Origin: Gemmatimonadota bacterium
Lineage (GTDB): Bacteria; Latescibacterota; UBA2968; UBA8231
DNA length: 64,000 nt
Reading direction: 5' to 3'
Assembly: GCA_009840005.1 (NCBI GenBank)
Contig: VXOR01000068.1
Coordinates: 24,087-88,086, forward strand
Shown here piece after piece: positions 56,967 through 64,000 of the stretch. A model generated the notes under the pieces. It was not told where the DNA came from. It ran no database searches and was given only the letters and a program-made list of their open reading frames with translations. Position numbers and translations under genes: made by a program. The number at the start of each line of letters is the position of its first letter. Position 1 is the stretch's first letter.

Positions 56967-59039
56967 TCACTGGCCCCTTTTCCATTTCACCACCTCCCGC
57001 CGCGCCAGATGCGCCTCCACCTCGGCCCGGCTGCGCCATACCGGTCGCAGTTCCTGCCGCGCCATCAGTTCCAGTTGATCGCCCCGGTGCGGCGAATCCG
57101 GTTGGCTCGCATTGCCATAGCCCAGCAGCACCCGCGCTCGCACTGGCTCGCTGAACTCCACTACCGCCACGAACGAATCGCCGCCGCGCACCTCGAATAG
57201 GCCGTCCGCACCGCGGGCAAACCACAGCGTCCGAAAACTCGGCCCACCGCTGGCTGGTAAGTCCCGACCCGCAAAGCGCAGGCGGTGTACTGCGCCCCAG
57301 GGAACATCGAGCGCCCCGTGCGTCTCTACCACTTTTTGGGCCGCCCGCTCCAAGGCCGCCACAGCACCCTGGGGATCGGCTAAGCCAGCGGGCGTATTCA
57401 GCGGGTCTTCTACTTGCCAAGTCGTGCGGAAGAGTGCTCTTCTTACTTGCGCGGCCCACTCAGCAAACAGTACTGCTCCCCGACTGTCCGCCGCCACCCG
57501 CCGGTCCCACGCGGCCAGCACCGCGGCAGCGGGCCGCACCGAGTCGCTGCCGTGCTCTTCCACCGCCTTGAGCAAATCATCGAGCACGCGGTCGGCCATT
57601 TCCCGGCGGGTCGAGTGCTTGTACTCGATCAGTTCTGCAAAGGAGATCGACGCATCCTCGCTCAACATGCGCACCGAGCGCTGTTGCCGAAAGCCCAAGT
57701 GCGGTCCCGGTGCCATATAGGGCGGAAAATCCCCCGGGTCCAGCAGCAGGGGCATGGTCGCCGTCCAAGGCGAATCGTTGGTGTTTTGCACCCAGCCGCT
57801 GGGCGGGTCGAGCAGGCGCGGCAAATCCCCATACGCGTGCGTCTCCGTCCACAGGGTCGCTGCCGTATTCCCCGACACCACACCCTGCCAATAGTCCCAA
57901 TCGCCCCGACTCCGGCGCGGTGTGTGGCCCCCGAACAAATAGAGGATATGCCCATCTCGGTCGGCGTACACCACGTTGAAGAAGGGCATCTGCAAGCGCT
58001 GGAGCGCCGCCTCGAACTGAGCTAGCGAGGTCGCCTGGATCATGTCCCAGTATTGCTCCATGAGATGGGGCCGATCTAGGCCTACCAAGCGCAAGGCCAC
58101 GGCCTTGTCCTGCTTGCGGGCCAAAACCGGCCCGTGTACCGAGCGCAAAATGAGCAGTGGCTCGGCCCTGCGCGTCCCATCCTCCTGCCGTACCCGCAGC
58201 GTGTCCACGCGCTGCTCAAAGGCCCGCACCTCGCCATCCCACCGATAGCCGCCTTCCATCAATTCCAACTCGTACAGGTCGGCTCCGTCCATGGGGTTGT
58301 TCGTGTGGGTCCAGCCCAAGTGGTCGTTGAAGGCAATGCCCAAAAGGGGAAAGCCCACTAGCGTCGCCCCGTACGCGTCCAAGCCCGGACCCCGTAGCTG
58401 CACCTCGAACCAAGTTGTCATGCCGCCCCAGGGCAAATGCGGATTGGCCAGCAACAGGGCGTGGCCACTGGCTGACCGGGACGGGGCTATAGCCCAAGCA
58501 TTGGAGCCGGCCCGCTGCCAATTTTGCGCCTCCTGAGCCTGACTGGGGGCCACAAAAGACAGATGGATGACGCGCTGCAAGTGCGCCAGCGGATCCTCCG
58601 GGGCGACTGGCAGTACTAGCTGTCGGTCGGGGCTGAGCTGGTCGGGATAAGCTCGGGCATAGGCGTTTATTCCGGCGACAAAGGCATCGAGGTAGGTGCG
58701 CATCTGGGGACTTTGCGCTTGGTACCAGACGCGGGCTCGTTGGGGAACGCCCATGATCCGCACGTACTGATCTCCTTGGACATAGCGCCTTCCCCAGTAC
58801 TCGGCTGCCCGGCCTCGGGCTTGACCGTATAACTCCAGCAGCAAATCGCCGTGATTGGCCATCTGCGCCCAGCCAAAGGCGTAGAACAGCTCGGGCATAT
58901 CGCTGGCGAAAATATGCGGCACACCCCAACTATCCCACAGTATCTCAGTCGGTCCGACCGGCTCTTCCACTGGACGCGATGTTGGACCACAGGCGTTCAA
59001 TCCCGCCACAAGAACGATCAATAGCAAAAGACTCGGCAT
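56967..59039 (-). CDS. Penicillin-acylase-family lipoprotein
   Basis: This is a 690-residue exported Ntn hydrolase. GGAAAGGATTTTGTATG gives the start; the lipobox LNAC puts the lipid on Cys17. The alpha-subunit part has WDSWGVPHIFASDMPELFYAFGWAQMANH. The autocleavage and nucleophile site is G178-S179 (RAGSNAWAIAPSRSASG), followed by ANPHLPW. HGPVLARK and GWVQNTNDSPW supply the conserved His/Asn loops. The length is near the family average (about 700-850). Members hydrolyse penicillins, acyl-homoserine lactones or cyclic amides; the native substrate is not inferable. Signal-degrading (quorum-quenching) or nitrogen-salvage roles are possible. There is 140 bp without a gene between this and the dehydratase. 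Confidence 0.87.
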   Translation of the reverse strand: MPSLLLLIVLVAGLNACGPTSRPVEEPVGPTEILWDSWGVPHIFASDMPELFYAFGWAQMANHGDLLLELYGQARGRAAEYWGRRYVQGDQYVRIMGVPQRARVWYQAQSPQMRTYLDAFVAGINAYARAYPDQLSPDRQLVLPVAPEDPLAHLQRVIHLSFVAPSQAQEAQNWQRAGSNAWAIAPSRSASGHALLLANPHLPWGGMTTWFEVQLRGPGLDAYGATLVGFPLLGIAFNDHLGWTHTNNPMDGADLYELELMEGGYRWDGEVRAFEQRVDTLRVRQEDGTRRAEPLLILRSVHGPVLARKQDKAVALRLVGLDRPHLMEQYWDMIQATSLAQFEAALQRLQMPFFNVVYADRDGHILYLFGGHTPRRSRGDWDYWQGVVSGNTAATLWTETHAYGDLPRLLDPPSGWVQNTNDSPWTATMPLLLDPGDFPPYMAPGPHLGFRQQRSVRMLSEDASISFAELIEYKHSTRREMADRVLDDLLKAVEEHGSDSVRPAAAVLAAWDRRVAADSRGAVLFAEWAAQVRRALFRTTWQVEDPLNTPAGLADPQGAVAALERAAQKVVETHGALDVPWGAVHRLRFAGRDLPASGGPSFRTLWFARGADGLFEVRGGDSFVAVVEFSEPVRARVLLGYGNASQPDSPHRGDQLELMARQELRPVWRSRAEVEAHLARREVVKWKRGQ

Positions 59040-59148
59040 ACAAAATCCTTTCCAGTGCGTCGCATTTCGTCGGTACCTTTGCTTGGCTCCTGCCCGGCCG
59101 CGAACTCATCGTTGTGCAAAAGCGTCTGCAAGGTGGCCGTGAATTTGA

Positions 59149-59199
59149 TCATGTTCCGCCTAGGCTGTTGGCTGGTTCGTATTCCTCGATCTTGGCCAT
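59149..59199 (-). pseudogene. 5' remnant of a second dehydratase-like gene (16 codons)
   Basis: The sequence around 59185-59225 closely copies the start of the mannonate-dehydratase-like gene at 56815-56850 (ACAAGGAGACATCCATGGCCAAGATCG against ...ACACTCATGGCCAAGATCA). It reads MAKIEEYEPANSLGGT and stops. This is the ribosome site and first four codons of an enolase-superfamily gene fused to unrelated sequence. It fills most of the 242-bp gap before 59282; the rest has no recognised feature. Confidence 0.5.
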
Positions 59200-59281
59200 G
59201 GATGTCTCCTTGTGTAGGTTTGCTATTAAAAATAAGCCCCATTCGATGGACGAAAAACCGCTTTTTACTGCGAGGAAACGT

Positions 59282-60046
59282 ATGCGCACCTTTCAACCGT
59301 ACGCCTCTTTGGAACGCTACATTGGCCGCCGCCTCTTGGCGTTGCTGGCCGCGCTGGCTCTAACCGACGTTGCCATTGTGCTCAGCGCGTCGCTGAGTAC
59401 CGCCTTGATGGGCACGGCGTCCGGGGCCGACGTGGTTCGCGCCCGTGCCATTGAAATTCTCAACGACGAGGGACAACCCGTGCTCGTAGCTACGGCTGAC
59501 GAGCGCCAGAATGGCGCTTTGTGGGTGAGGGGCGGCAATGGGCAGGGCGGGGTTAGCCTCAGCACCGATGCAACTGGTCACGGCTTGCTGGTGGTCAACA
59601 CGTCTAATGGTGCGCCGCTGGTCTCGGTTGTAAGCAGCGACCAAGAGGGGGGCGCGTTGCAGGTGTACAACGCCTCGGGCGAGCAGTTGGCGTATCTAGG
59701 CGCGAGCGAGGTCGGCAGTGGCCACTTGGCCCTGCGGAGCGCGGTTGGCAATTTGCTAATCGCTGCGGGTGAAGATGAAGGCAGCGGCCTGCTGATGGCC
59801 AACAATGCCGCAGGCGTCAACATCTTCCTCGCCGGGGCTGATTCGTCGCAAAACGGCGGCCTGCTGATCAATAGCCGCACCGGCGAGAATCTGATCTACG
59901 CGGGCGCGGGTGCCGGCGGCAACGGCGGTTTGCACGTCAACGCCGCCAATGGAACCCACTTGGTTTTCTTGGGAGCCGATGGGCAGCGCAACGGTGCGGT
60001 GGGGATTTGGGACCGCCATGGCGCGGGCAGCGTCTTGCAGAAGTAG
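59282..60046 (+). CDS. Membrane-anchored 23-residue-repeat protein
   Basis: This is a 254-residue protein from ATG 59282 (GAGGAAACG upstream). Residues 17-45 (RRLLALLAALALTDVAIVLSASLSTAL) form one membrane anchor, with the rest outside. From about residue 95 come six near-periodic units of 22-23 residues: LVSVVSSDQEGGALQVYN..., LAYLGASEVGSGHLALRS..., LIAAGEDEGSGLLMANN..., IFLAGADSSQNGGLLINS..., LIYAGAGAGGNGGLHVNA... and LVFLGADGQRNGAVGIWD.... Each has a G-G-x-L strand and a turn. This suggests a beta-solenoid or a stacked-trimer shaft as in fibre proteins. No known domain is recognised. It is directly followed by the discoidin/FlgD gene (36 bp). Confidence 0.75.
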   Translation: MRTFQPYASLERYIGRRLLALLAALALTDVAIVLSASLSTALMGTASGADVVRARAIEILNDEGQPVLVATADERQNGALWVRGGNGQGGVSLSTDATGHGLLVVNTSNGAPLVSVVSSDQEGGALQVYNASGEQLAYLGASEVGSGHLALRSAVGNLLIAAGEDEGSGLLMANNAAGVNIFLAGADSSQNGGLLINSRTGENLIYAGAGAGGNGGLHVNAANGTHLVFLGADGQRNGAVGIWDRHGAGSVLQK

Positions 60047-60082
60047 CGTTTGAATCCACTCTATGCAGGAACAAGGCAAATC

Positions 60083-62413
60083 ATGGACTCCTTTGGGCGA
60101 TTCATCTTATGCTTGTGTGGGGTTGTCTGGGCCTTTTTAAGCGTGCCCTCGGCGAGTGCCGACGAGATTCGCTTTGCCTCGCGCCGCGACTGGCAGGCTT
60201 GGCCGCTGCCCGGCACGGTTGAGCTGACCCCACAGGGTGGGCTCAAGCCCATCGCTGCCCGCCGCGACATCAATGCAGCCCTCAATGCCGCGGCTTTTGG
60301 CGGCGGTATCCGCAGCGCTGGTTCCAATCTACGAGATGCGCCGCTGGTCATGGATGGCGATCGCTCCACTGGCTGGTATCCCCATCTGGACGATCCTCTT
60401 GAAAGCTGGACCATTGAGGTCGATTTGGGCCGGGGCGTCTCGGCTCACCGCGTCAAGTTAATTTTCGATCCTCAAGGGCCGGCTCCAGCGCTTTTCGACC
60501 TGCTGCTTTCCACTGGCGAACACGCCGTCGATGAGGTCGATAATCCCATCGCCGAAAGCGTCATCTACCGCCAGCGCGAGCGCTTCAAGGAGAACACCCG
60601 CCACGAGATCACCTATGAACTCGACCAATCCTTCCACACGCCGATCCAGTACATACGACTAGATCTGCTCGCCCTTGAACCGGACACCCGCCTGCTTGAA
60701 GTCGAGGTCGAAGCACAGGGTGACAATTTGGCCTTGGGGACGCTCGAACGCGGCGGCAACCTCGAAGTCGTCTTAGATGCGTTCGTCACCCAGGACCTCA
60801 TTCCGCTGGGCAACGCCCAAGTGCTTATTGACGGCGATCTCTCCACTCGTTGGTTTGTGCGGCGCACCATCCAAGCCGAGCGCGACGTCTTTTCGCACAT
60901 CATCCTCGACTTGGGGGCCACCTACTTTGTCGATAAGCTCAAAATCGTCGGCGGCGTAGTTGCTCGGCCCGGTGGTGGCATCACCGGTGGCAGCGGTCGG
61001 TTCGTCGACTTCTTCGTCACCCTGCGCTCCTTTGGGTTCAACTTCTACGAAGTGCTCGGTTCCGACGGCTCTGTGGCTCCCGATGGTACCCTGATCTGGC
61101 AGAAGTACTATTCCGGTACGGCTAACGATTACGTTAAAAAAGTAACCGGTGCCGCCACCCACGAGTTCGGGCTGGTGCCCACTCGCTTTATCCGGGTGTT
61201 GTGGAAAAGCTGGGATGCGAGCAATCGCTGGGCCTTCCGGGGGTTTGCCGAGGAGCTTCAGGTGTTCGGCGAGGGCTTTCCGCAGAACTTGGAATTTCGC
61301 TCGCACATCATAGACTTCCAAAGCTCCAAAAGCCTCAACGCCGTATCTTGGGAAGCCGACATCCCGCCGGGCACCCGGCTGGAGCTTCGCAGCCGCTCCG
61401 GCAACGAGGTCGAAAACCTGCTCACCTACTACGACAAGAACGGCAAGGAAGTCACCCAGAGGCGCTACGACAAGCTGATTCCGAGTTTCAAAGGACCTAT
61501 CGACACCTCCCGGGTCATCGGTGGCGACTGGAGCGCGTGGAGCAAGCTCTACGCCTTCTCCGGCCAAGAGTTTCAGTCGCCTTCACCGCGGCGCTACACT
61601 CAGCTACAGATGCGGATGGTCACTGAAGATCCGTCGGTGGCACTGCAACTCGACGCGCTTAGTATTGCGTTTAGCGATCCGCTATCTCAGCGCGCTGTCA
61701 GCGAAATTTTCCCGACCCAAGTGCTGCCGGGGGAGGAAACCGAATTCCGCTTCTTCTTGCGCCCGCGCGAGACGAGGGCATCCGGGTTCGACCGTCTCGT
61801 CGTGGAGACGCCGACGCCGGCGCGCTTTATCCGCGCCTTGGTCAACGACGCGCCCTTAGAGGTTGGAGACCAGCCAGTCGAAGCTGGCTTTGCGGTGACC
61901 TTCCCCCAGCCGCTGCGCGACAACGACCTCGTCGAATTGCGCTTTGCCGCCCAAGTATTTCAGCAGTCCACTCCTTTCGTCCTTTTCATTCAAGACGCGC
62001 ACACCGAAGATGTCAGCCGCCAGCGCGTCGATCCCGGGGACGCTACCGACCAAGTCGCCAGCAGCACTAACGTCGTCGGCCTGCCCGTCGCTCGCGATCT
62101 CTTGCTCAACGTCGTCTTCGATACCGCAGTGCTGACGCCCAACGGCGATGGTATAAACGACGCACTCGCCGTCCGCGCCGACGTGATCAACATCCTTGAA
62201 CCGCGCCCTTGGCACCTACGGCTCTACGATTTGGCCGGCCACGCGCTAGTCGAACGCTCGCAAACTGTCACTGCGGGTGTTCAGGATTTCGCTTGGGATG
62301 GCCGCGACCGAACAGGGCAACTGGTGCCGCCCGGCCTCTACGTGCTCGAACTCCACCTCGACGGGGATGCTCACCAGCAGCGTGTGCGGCGCGTGGTTTC
62401 AGTGGTGTATTGA
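60083..62413 (+). CDS. Secreted discoidin-like protein with FlgD-type C-terminal tail (paralog)
   Basis: This is a 776-residue exported protein from ATG 60083; AAGGCAAATC lies upstream and a signal peptide follows (FILCLCGVVWAFLSVPSASA). Two F5/8-type beta-sandwich units are visible (about 70-185, LVMDGDRSTGWYPHLDDPLESWTIEVDLGRG, and about 215-390, VLIDGDLSTRWFVRRTIQAE...HIILDLGATYFVDKLKIVGG). A longer beta-rich region follows, then an FlgD-like tail (LTPNGDGINDALAV, LRLYDLAGHALVERS, WDGRDRTGQLVPPGLYVLEL). It is a paralog of the 837-2996 protein. A ligand at the cell surface is likely a glycan or matrix protein. Confidence 0.83.
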   Translation: MDSFGRFILCLCGVVWAFLSVPSASADEIRFASRRDWQAWPLPGTVELTPQGGLKPIAARRDINAALNAAAFGGGIRSAGSNLRDAPLVMDGDRSTGWYPHLDDPLESWTIEVDLGRGVSAHRVKLIFDPQGPAPALFDLLLSTGEHAVDEVDNPIAESVIYRQRERFKENTRHEITYELDQSFHTPIQYIRLDLLALEPDTRLLEVEVEAQGDNLALGTLERGGNLEVVLDAFVTQDLIPLGNAQVLIDGDLSTRWFVRRTIQAERDVFSHIILDLGATYFVDKLKIVGGVVARPGGGITGGSGRFVDFFVTLRSFGFNFYEVLGSDGSVAPDGTLIWQKYYSGTANDYVKKVTGAATHEFGLVPTRFIRVLWKSWDASNRWAFRGFAEELQVFGEGFPQNLEFRSHIIDFQSSKSLNAVSWEADIPPGTRLELRSRSGNEVENLLTYYDKNGKEVTQRRYDKLIPSFKGPIDTSRVIGGDWSAWSKLYAFSGQEFQSPSPRRYTQLQMRMVTEDPSVALQLDALSIAFSDPLSQRAVSEIFPTQVLPGEETEFRFFLRPRETRASGFDRLVVETPTPARFIRALVNDAPLEVGDQPVEAGFAVTFPQPLRDNDLVELRFAAQVFQQSTPFVLFIQDAHTEDVSRQRVDPGDATDQVASSTNVVGLPVARDLLLNVVFDTAVLTPNGDGINDALAVRADVINILEPRPWHLRLYDLAGHALVERSQTVTAGVQDFAWDGRDRTGQLVPPGLYVLELHLDGDAHQQRVRRVVSVVY

Positions 62414-62486
62414 AGGTCTTTGGGGTCTGGTAACTGATGTTACGCAGCTCTACGTAGGGGCTGCCGCTTGCGGCTCGTCGTCATTT

Positions 62487-62735
62487 TTAGTTGGGCAATT
62501 TGCTCCACAATTGCAGGATAATCACTACAATGCCCAATACCGCGATCCCGCCTTGTAGTCGATTTAAGCTCTTTTTGACGTCCTGTATCTGATTAGTAAA
62601 ACCTTTACTTAAACGGGCTTCGAGGTTGGCCATATCAACTTTGAGATCGGCGATATCGGTTTTGGTGGCTAGGTGCTCATAGACGCCTTCGAGTCGCGCT
62701 AGCCGTTCTTCAGTAGTTGGGGGAGTAGTGGTCAT
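62487..62735 (-). CDS. Small coiled-coil protein with C-terminal membrane anchor
   Basis: This is an 82-residue protein with GGAGAAGAATGCTATG at the start. Residues 10-60 form a heptad-rich helix (ERLARLEGVYEHLATKTDIADLKVDMANLEARLSKGFTNQ). A single C-terminal membrane helix follows (GGIAVLGIVVIILQLW). Similar tail-anchored coiled coils are common in Chloroflexi and Cyanobacteria and have no function assigned. It lies in opposite orientation between the FlgD-tailed gene and a 43-bp copy of that gene's 3' end, as if inserted there. Confidence 0.7.
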   Translation of the reverse strand: MTTTPPTTEERLARLEGVYEHLATKTDIADLKVDMANLEARLSKGFTNQIQDVKKSLNRLQGGIAVLGIVVIILQLWSKLPN

Positions 62736-62813
62736 AGCATTCTTCTCCGTGATCAGAAGTGGCAGTTATACTGCTCTCAAAGTACTGGACAGTATAGGAG
62801 GGTGTCAACAAGC

Positions 62814-62945
62814 AGGGCTGAAAAAACGCACTCGTTGGAGTGCTGTTCGCCGCCGCGTCGGCTGCGGAGGCGCAAACCGTCACCGGCGTCCCCATCAACT
62901 CTACCAACAGCGCGTCCGGCGCGTGGTTTCAGTGGTGTATTGAAA
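62814..62945 (+). pseudogene. Copy of the discoidin/FlgD gene's 3' end behind an unknown segment
   Basis: Bases 62903-62944 repeat 62373-62414 with three changes, and the last 28 bp, including the TGA, are identical (QQRVRRVVSVVY). The 80 bp before it give, in another frame, a signal-peptide-like run (GVLFAAASAAEAQTVTG) with no start codon. A poly-T-rich tract follows (62945-62985). This fits a paralog reduced to its last codons. Confidence 0.55.
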
Positions 62946-63080
62946 GTTTTTCAAAGTTTTTTCGATTTTTTTTAAAAGTTTGCTCGTTTTCAGGCGTTTA
63001 CTGCTAGAGGCTTGCGATTACTTCGTGGATTGCAATCTTTACAAGCCCCTTAACCATTAAACCCCAAAAGGAGTCCAAGC

Positions 63081-64000
63081 ATGAGTGAGATGAAGAACGA
63101 ACTCAACAGGTATTACGAGGAAGTTGGTATTGCGTCTGTGAAGAAAGAGACAAGGAATGACTGCTACGATTACGACAAGATGTTTCGCTCTTTCCGTTGT
63201 CCTAACAAGGATAGCTGTCGAAATGCCTGTAAGGAAGCCCAAAGAAAAGACCCGGAGTTTCGCTTTTCTCCCCGGACGGAGGGCGTTGAAGTTAGCCGAT
63301 GCTACGAGAAAGGGGAATACAAAGACCGCCGCATACCGCGTATTGTGGTTATCTCCCTATCCGTTCCACAGCCAGAGATAAAGGCAGAACAAGAGAGCAA
63401 ACCTTTCTCACTGCCCCCCCACTCACACTGGCGAGGGACGACAACTACCGTCCGGAGTCTCCTTGATCCCTTTATCGAACTAAAACCAGCAAAGGATGAA
63501 GAGAGTACAAAAATGATAGAGCAACTCTTCGTTCATGTGCGAACGGCGAAGTGTTTCTCCAACGTCGGTGGATCAAATGAAGAGCCCGCCCAATTGTATA
63601 AGAATTGTGGGGTTTATCTCAGCAAGGAAGTGAGTATTCTTAAGCCCGACGTGATCGTTACCCAAGGTGGTTACGCTCACAAGATGTCGGAACAGTATGT
63701 TTTTGATGTAATTGCCAATAGACCAGTAAAAGGTATCGCTAATTCTGATTCCATCGCATGTGCCGTGCATCTAAAGAAAGACAAAAGGAGGGTCTATTGG
63801 CTAAAGTCGCGCTTTCCGGGAGGGCGTTGGTGTTATAAGGGTCGTTACCCTTTCTATTCTCTAAACCACGCTGGGCCAAGAATTGACTCAGAGAGCCATA
63901 TAGAAGGCGCAAAGCTGAAGAATCTCGTACTCTACGGCCAAGATAGGCGTTGTTGCATGAATCCTATCGTAGGTATGGTTTTGGCCTGTTGTTCGTTAGT
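63081..64000 (+). CDS. Cysteine-rich protein, UDG-like, 3' end outside window
   Basis: The ATG at 63081 is preceded by AAAAGGAG, and the frame is open for 306 codons to the window edge, so the gene is incomplete. An N-terminal cysteine set (C28, C40, C46, C50, C74) could hold an iron-sulphur cluster or zinc. A later region, LFVHVRTAKCFSNVGGSNEE...NCGVYLSKEVSILKPDVIVTQGGYAH, resembles the N...C..yL..el..l.PkvIv.LG part of type 4/5 uracil-DNA glycosylases. The first UDG motif (G-E-x-P-G) is not obvious; VVISLSVPQPE is a poor match. Codon usage (AGA, AGG, ATA) and lower GC differ from the neighbours, so recent transfer is likely. Confidence 0.55.
   Translation, partial: MSEMKNELNRYYEEVGIASVKKETRNDCYDYDKMFRSFRCPNKDSCRNACKEAQRKDPEFRFSPRTEGVEVSRCYEKGEYKDRRIPRIVVISLSVPQPEIKAEQESKPFSLPPHSHWRGTTTTVRSLLDPFIELKPAKDEESTKMIEQLFVHVRTAKCFSNVGGSNEEPAQLYKNCGVYLSKEVSILKPDVIVTQGGYAHKMSEQYVFDVIANRPVKGIANSDSIACAVHLKKDKRRVYWLKSRFPGGRWCYKGRYPFYSLNHAGPRIDSESHIEGAKLKNLVLYGQDRRCCMNPIVGMVLACCSL

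Noticed and set aside
62945..62985. Poly-T tract as an intrinsic terminator.
   Set aside because: No convincing stem precedes the T-runs; only a 4-bp GAAA/TTTC pairing is visible.
1..64000. CRISPR arrays, tRNA and rRNA genes.
   Set aside because: No regularly spaced direct repeats or RNA gene signatures were seen on reading; a tool-based scan was not possible.

Overview
The window is a GC-rich bacterial chromosome segment with AT-richer islands near 22.4-24.1 kb and 63.1-64 kb. Starts are ATG, GTG and TTG, usually behind a clear GGAGG-type ribosome site. No tRNA, rRNA or CRISPR array was seen. The gene content is characteristic: secreted proteins ending in FlgD/T9SS-like tails, CotH plus lamin-tail and FG-GAP proteins, ankyrin repeats, PhyH dioxygenases, many Gfo/Idh/MocA oxidoreductases, HpaI aldolases, enolase-superfamily dehydratases, and three DUF6785/6784-type membrane proteins. 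Together these suggest an uncultured FCB-type bacterium such as Latescibacterota, or the similarly equipped Poribacteria, possibly host- or detritus-associated. This placement is inference from gene content, not phylogeny.

Layout. 0-5 kb: a TPR protein cut by the window edge, a secreted FlgD-tailed protein, a broken FG-GAP/TPR gene and a PIN/AbrB toxin-antitoxin pair. 5-8 kb: aquaporin, DppA-type D-aminopeptidase and an M19 dipeptidase-like protein, with a MITE between the two peptidases. 8-21 kb: a sugar-acid/polyol catabolic region (Kelch protein, three Gfo/Idh enzymes, two HpaI aldolases, a transaldolase-like enzyme, a PhyH enzyme, a TIM-barrel isomerase, a large membrane protein). 21-24 kb: a putative PIN toxin pair and an enolase-superfamily dehydratase fused to a foreign AT-rich N-terminus. 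24-40.5 kb, all minus strand: a DUF4143 ATPase behind a double operator, gamma-glutamyltransferase, an epimerase, a complete RbsABC-type importer, an AAA/PD-(D/E)XK protein, and a MalFG-type importer whose two permease genes are split by two ankyrin genes and an Rpn-type nuclease. 40.5-50 kb: a uronate-dehydrogenase-like enzyme, a CBM9-like secreted protein, a probable selenocysteine peroxiredoxin, a Uma2 protein, a HicB-like protein, a second gamma-glutamyltransferase and a tandem pair of DUF6785 proteins. 50-64 kb: a second DUF4143 ATPase, CotH and FG-GAP secreted proteins, a mannonate-dehydratase-like enzyme, a penicillin-acylase-family lipoprotein, a 23-residue-repeat membrane-anchored protein, a second discoidin-like/FlgD protein, and the start of a cysteine-rich, possibly uracil-DNA-glycosylase-like gene.

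How the genes fit together. Most metabolic genes point to import (Rbs-type and Mal-type ABC systems) and oxidation, dehydration and retro-aldol cleavage of sugars, inositol-like compounds and sugar acids, plus turnover of gamma-glutamyl and D-amino-acid peptides. Surface proteins with carbohydrate-binding or discoidin-like folds would capture or adhere to polymers.

The most striking signals are: (1) an in-frame UGA at the peroxidatic position of a peroxiredoxin-like lipoprotein, followed 13 nt later by a six-base-pair stem with an AGGU-containing loop, a good bacterial SECIS candidate; (2) a MITE family with 17-bp inverted repeats and 8-9-bp target duplications; (3) a scatter of at least seven gene-end scars (ribosome site plus first codons, or last codons only); (4) a 23-residue solenoid protein; and (5) palindromic operators directly upstream of both DUF4143 ATPases.
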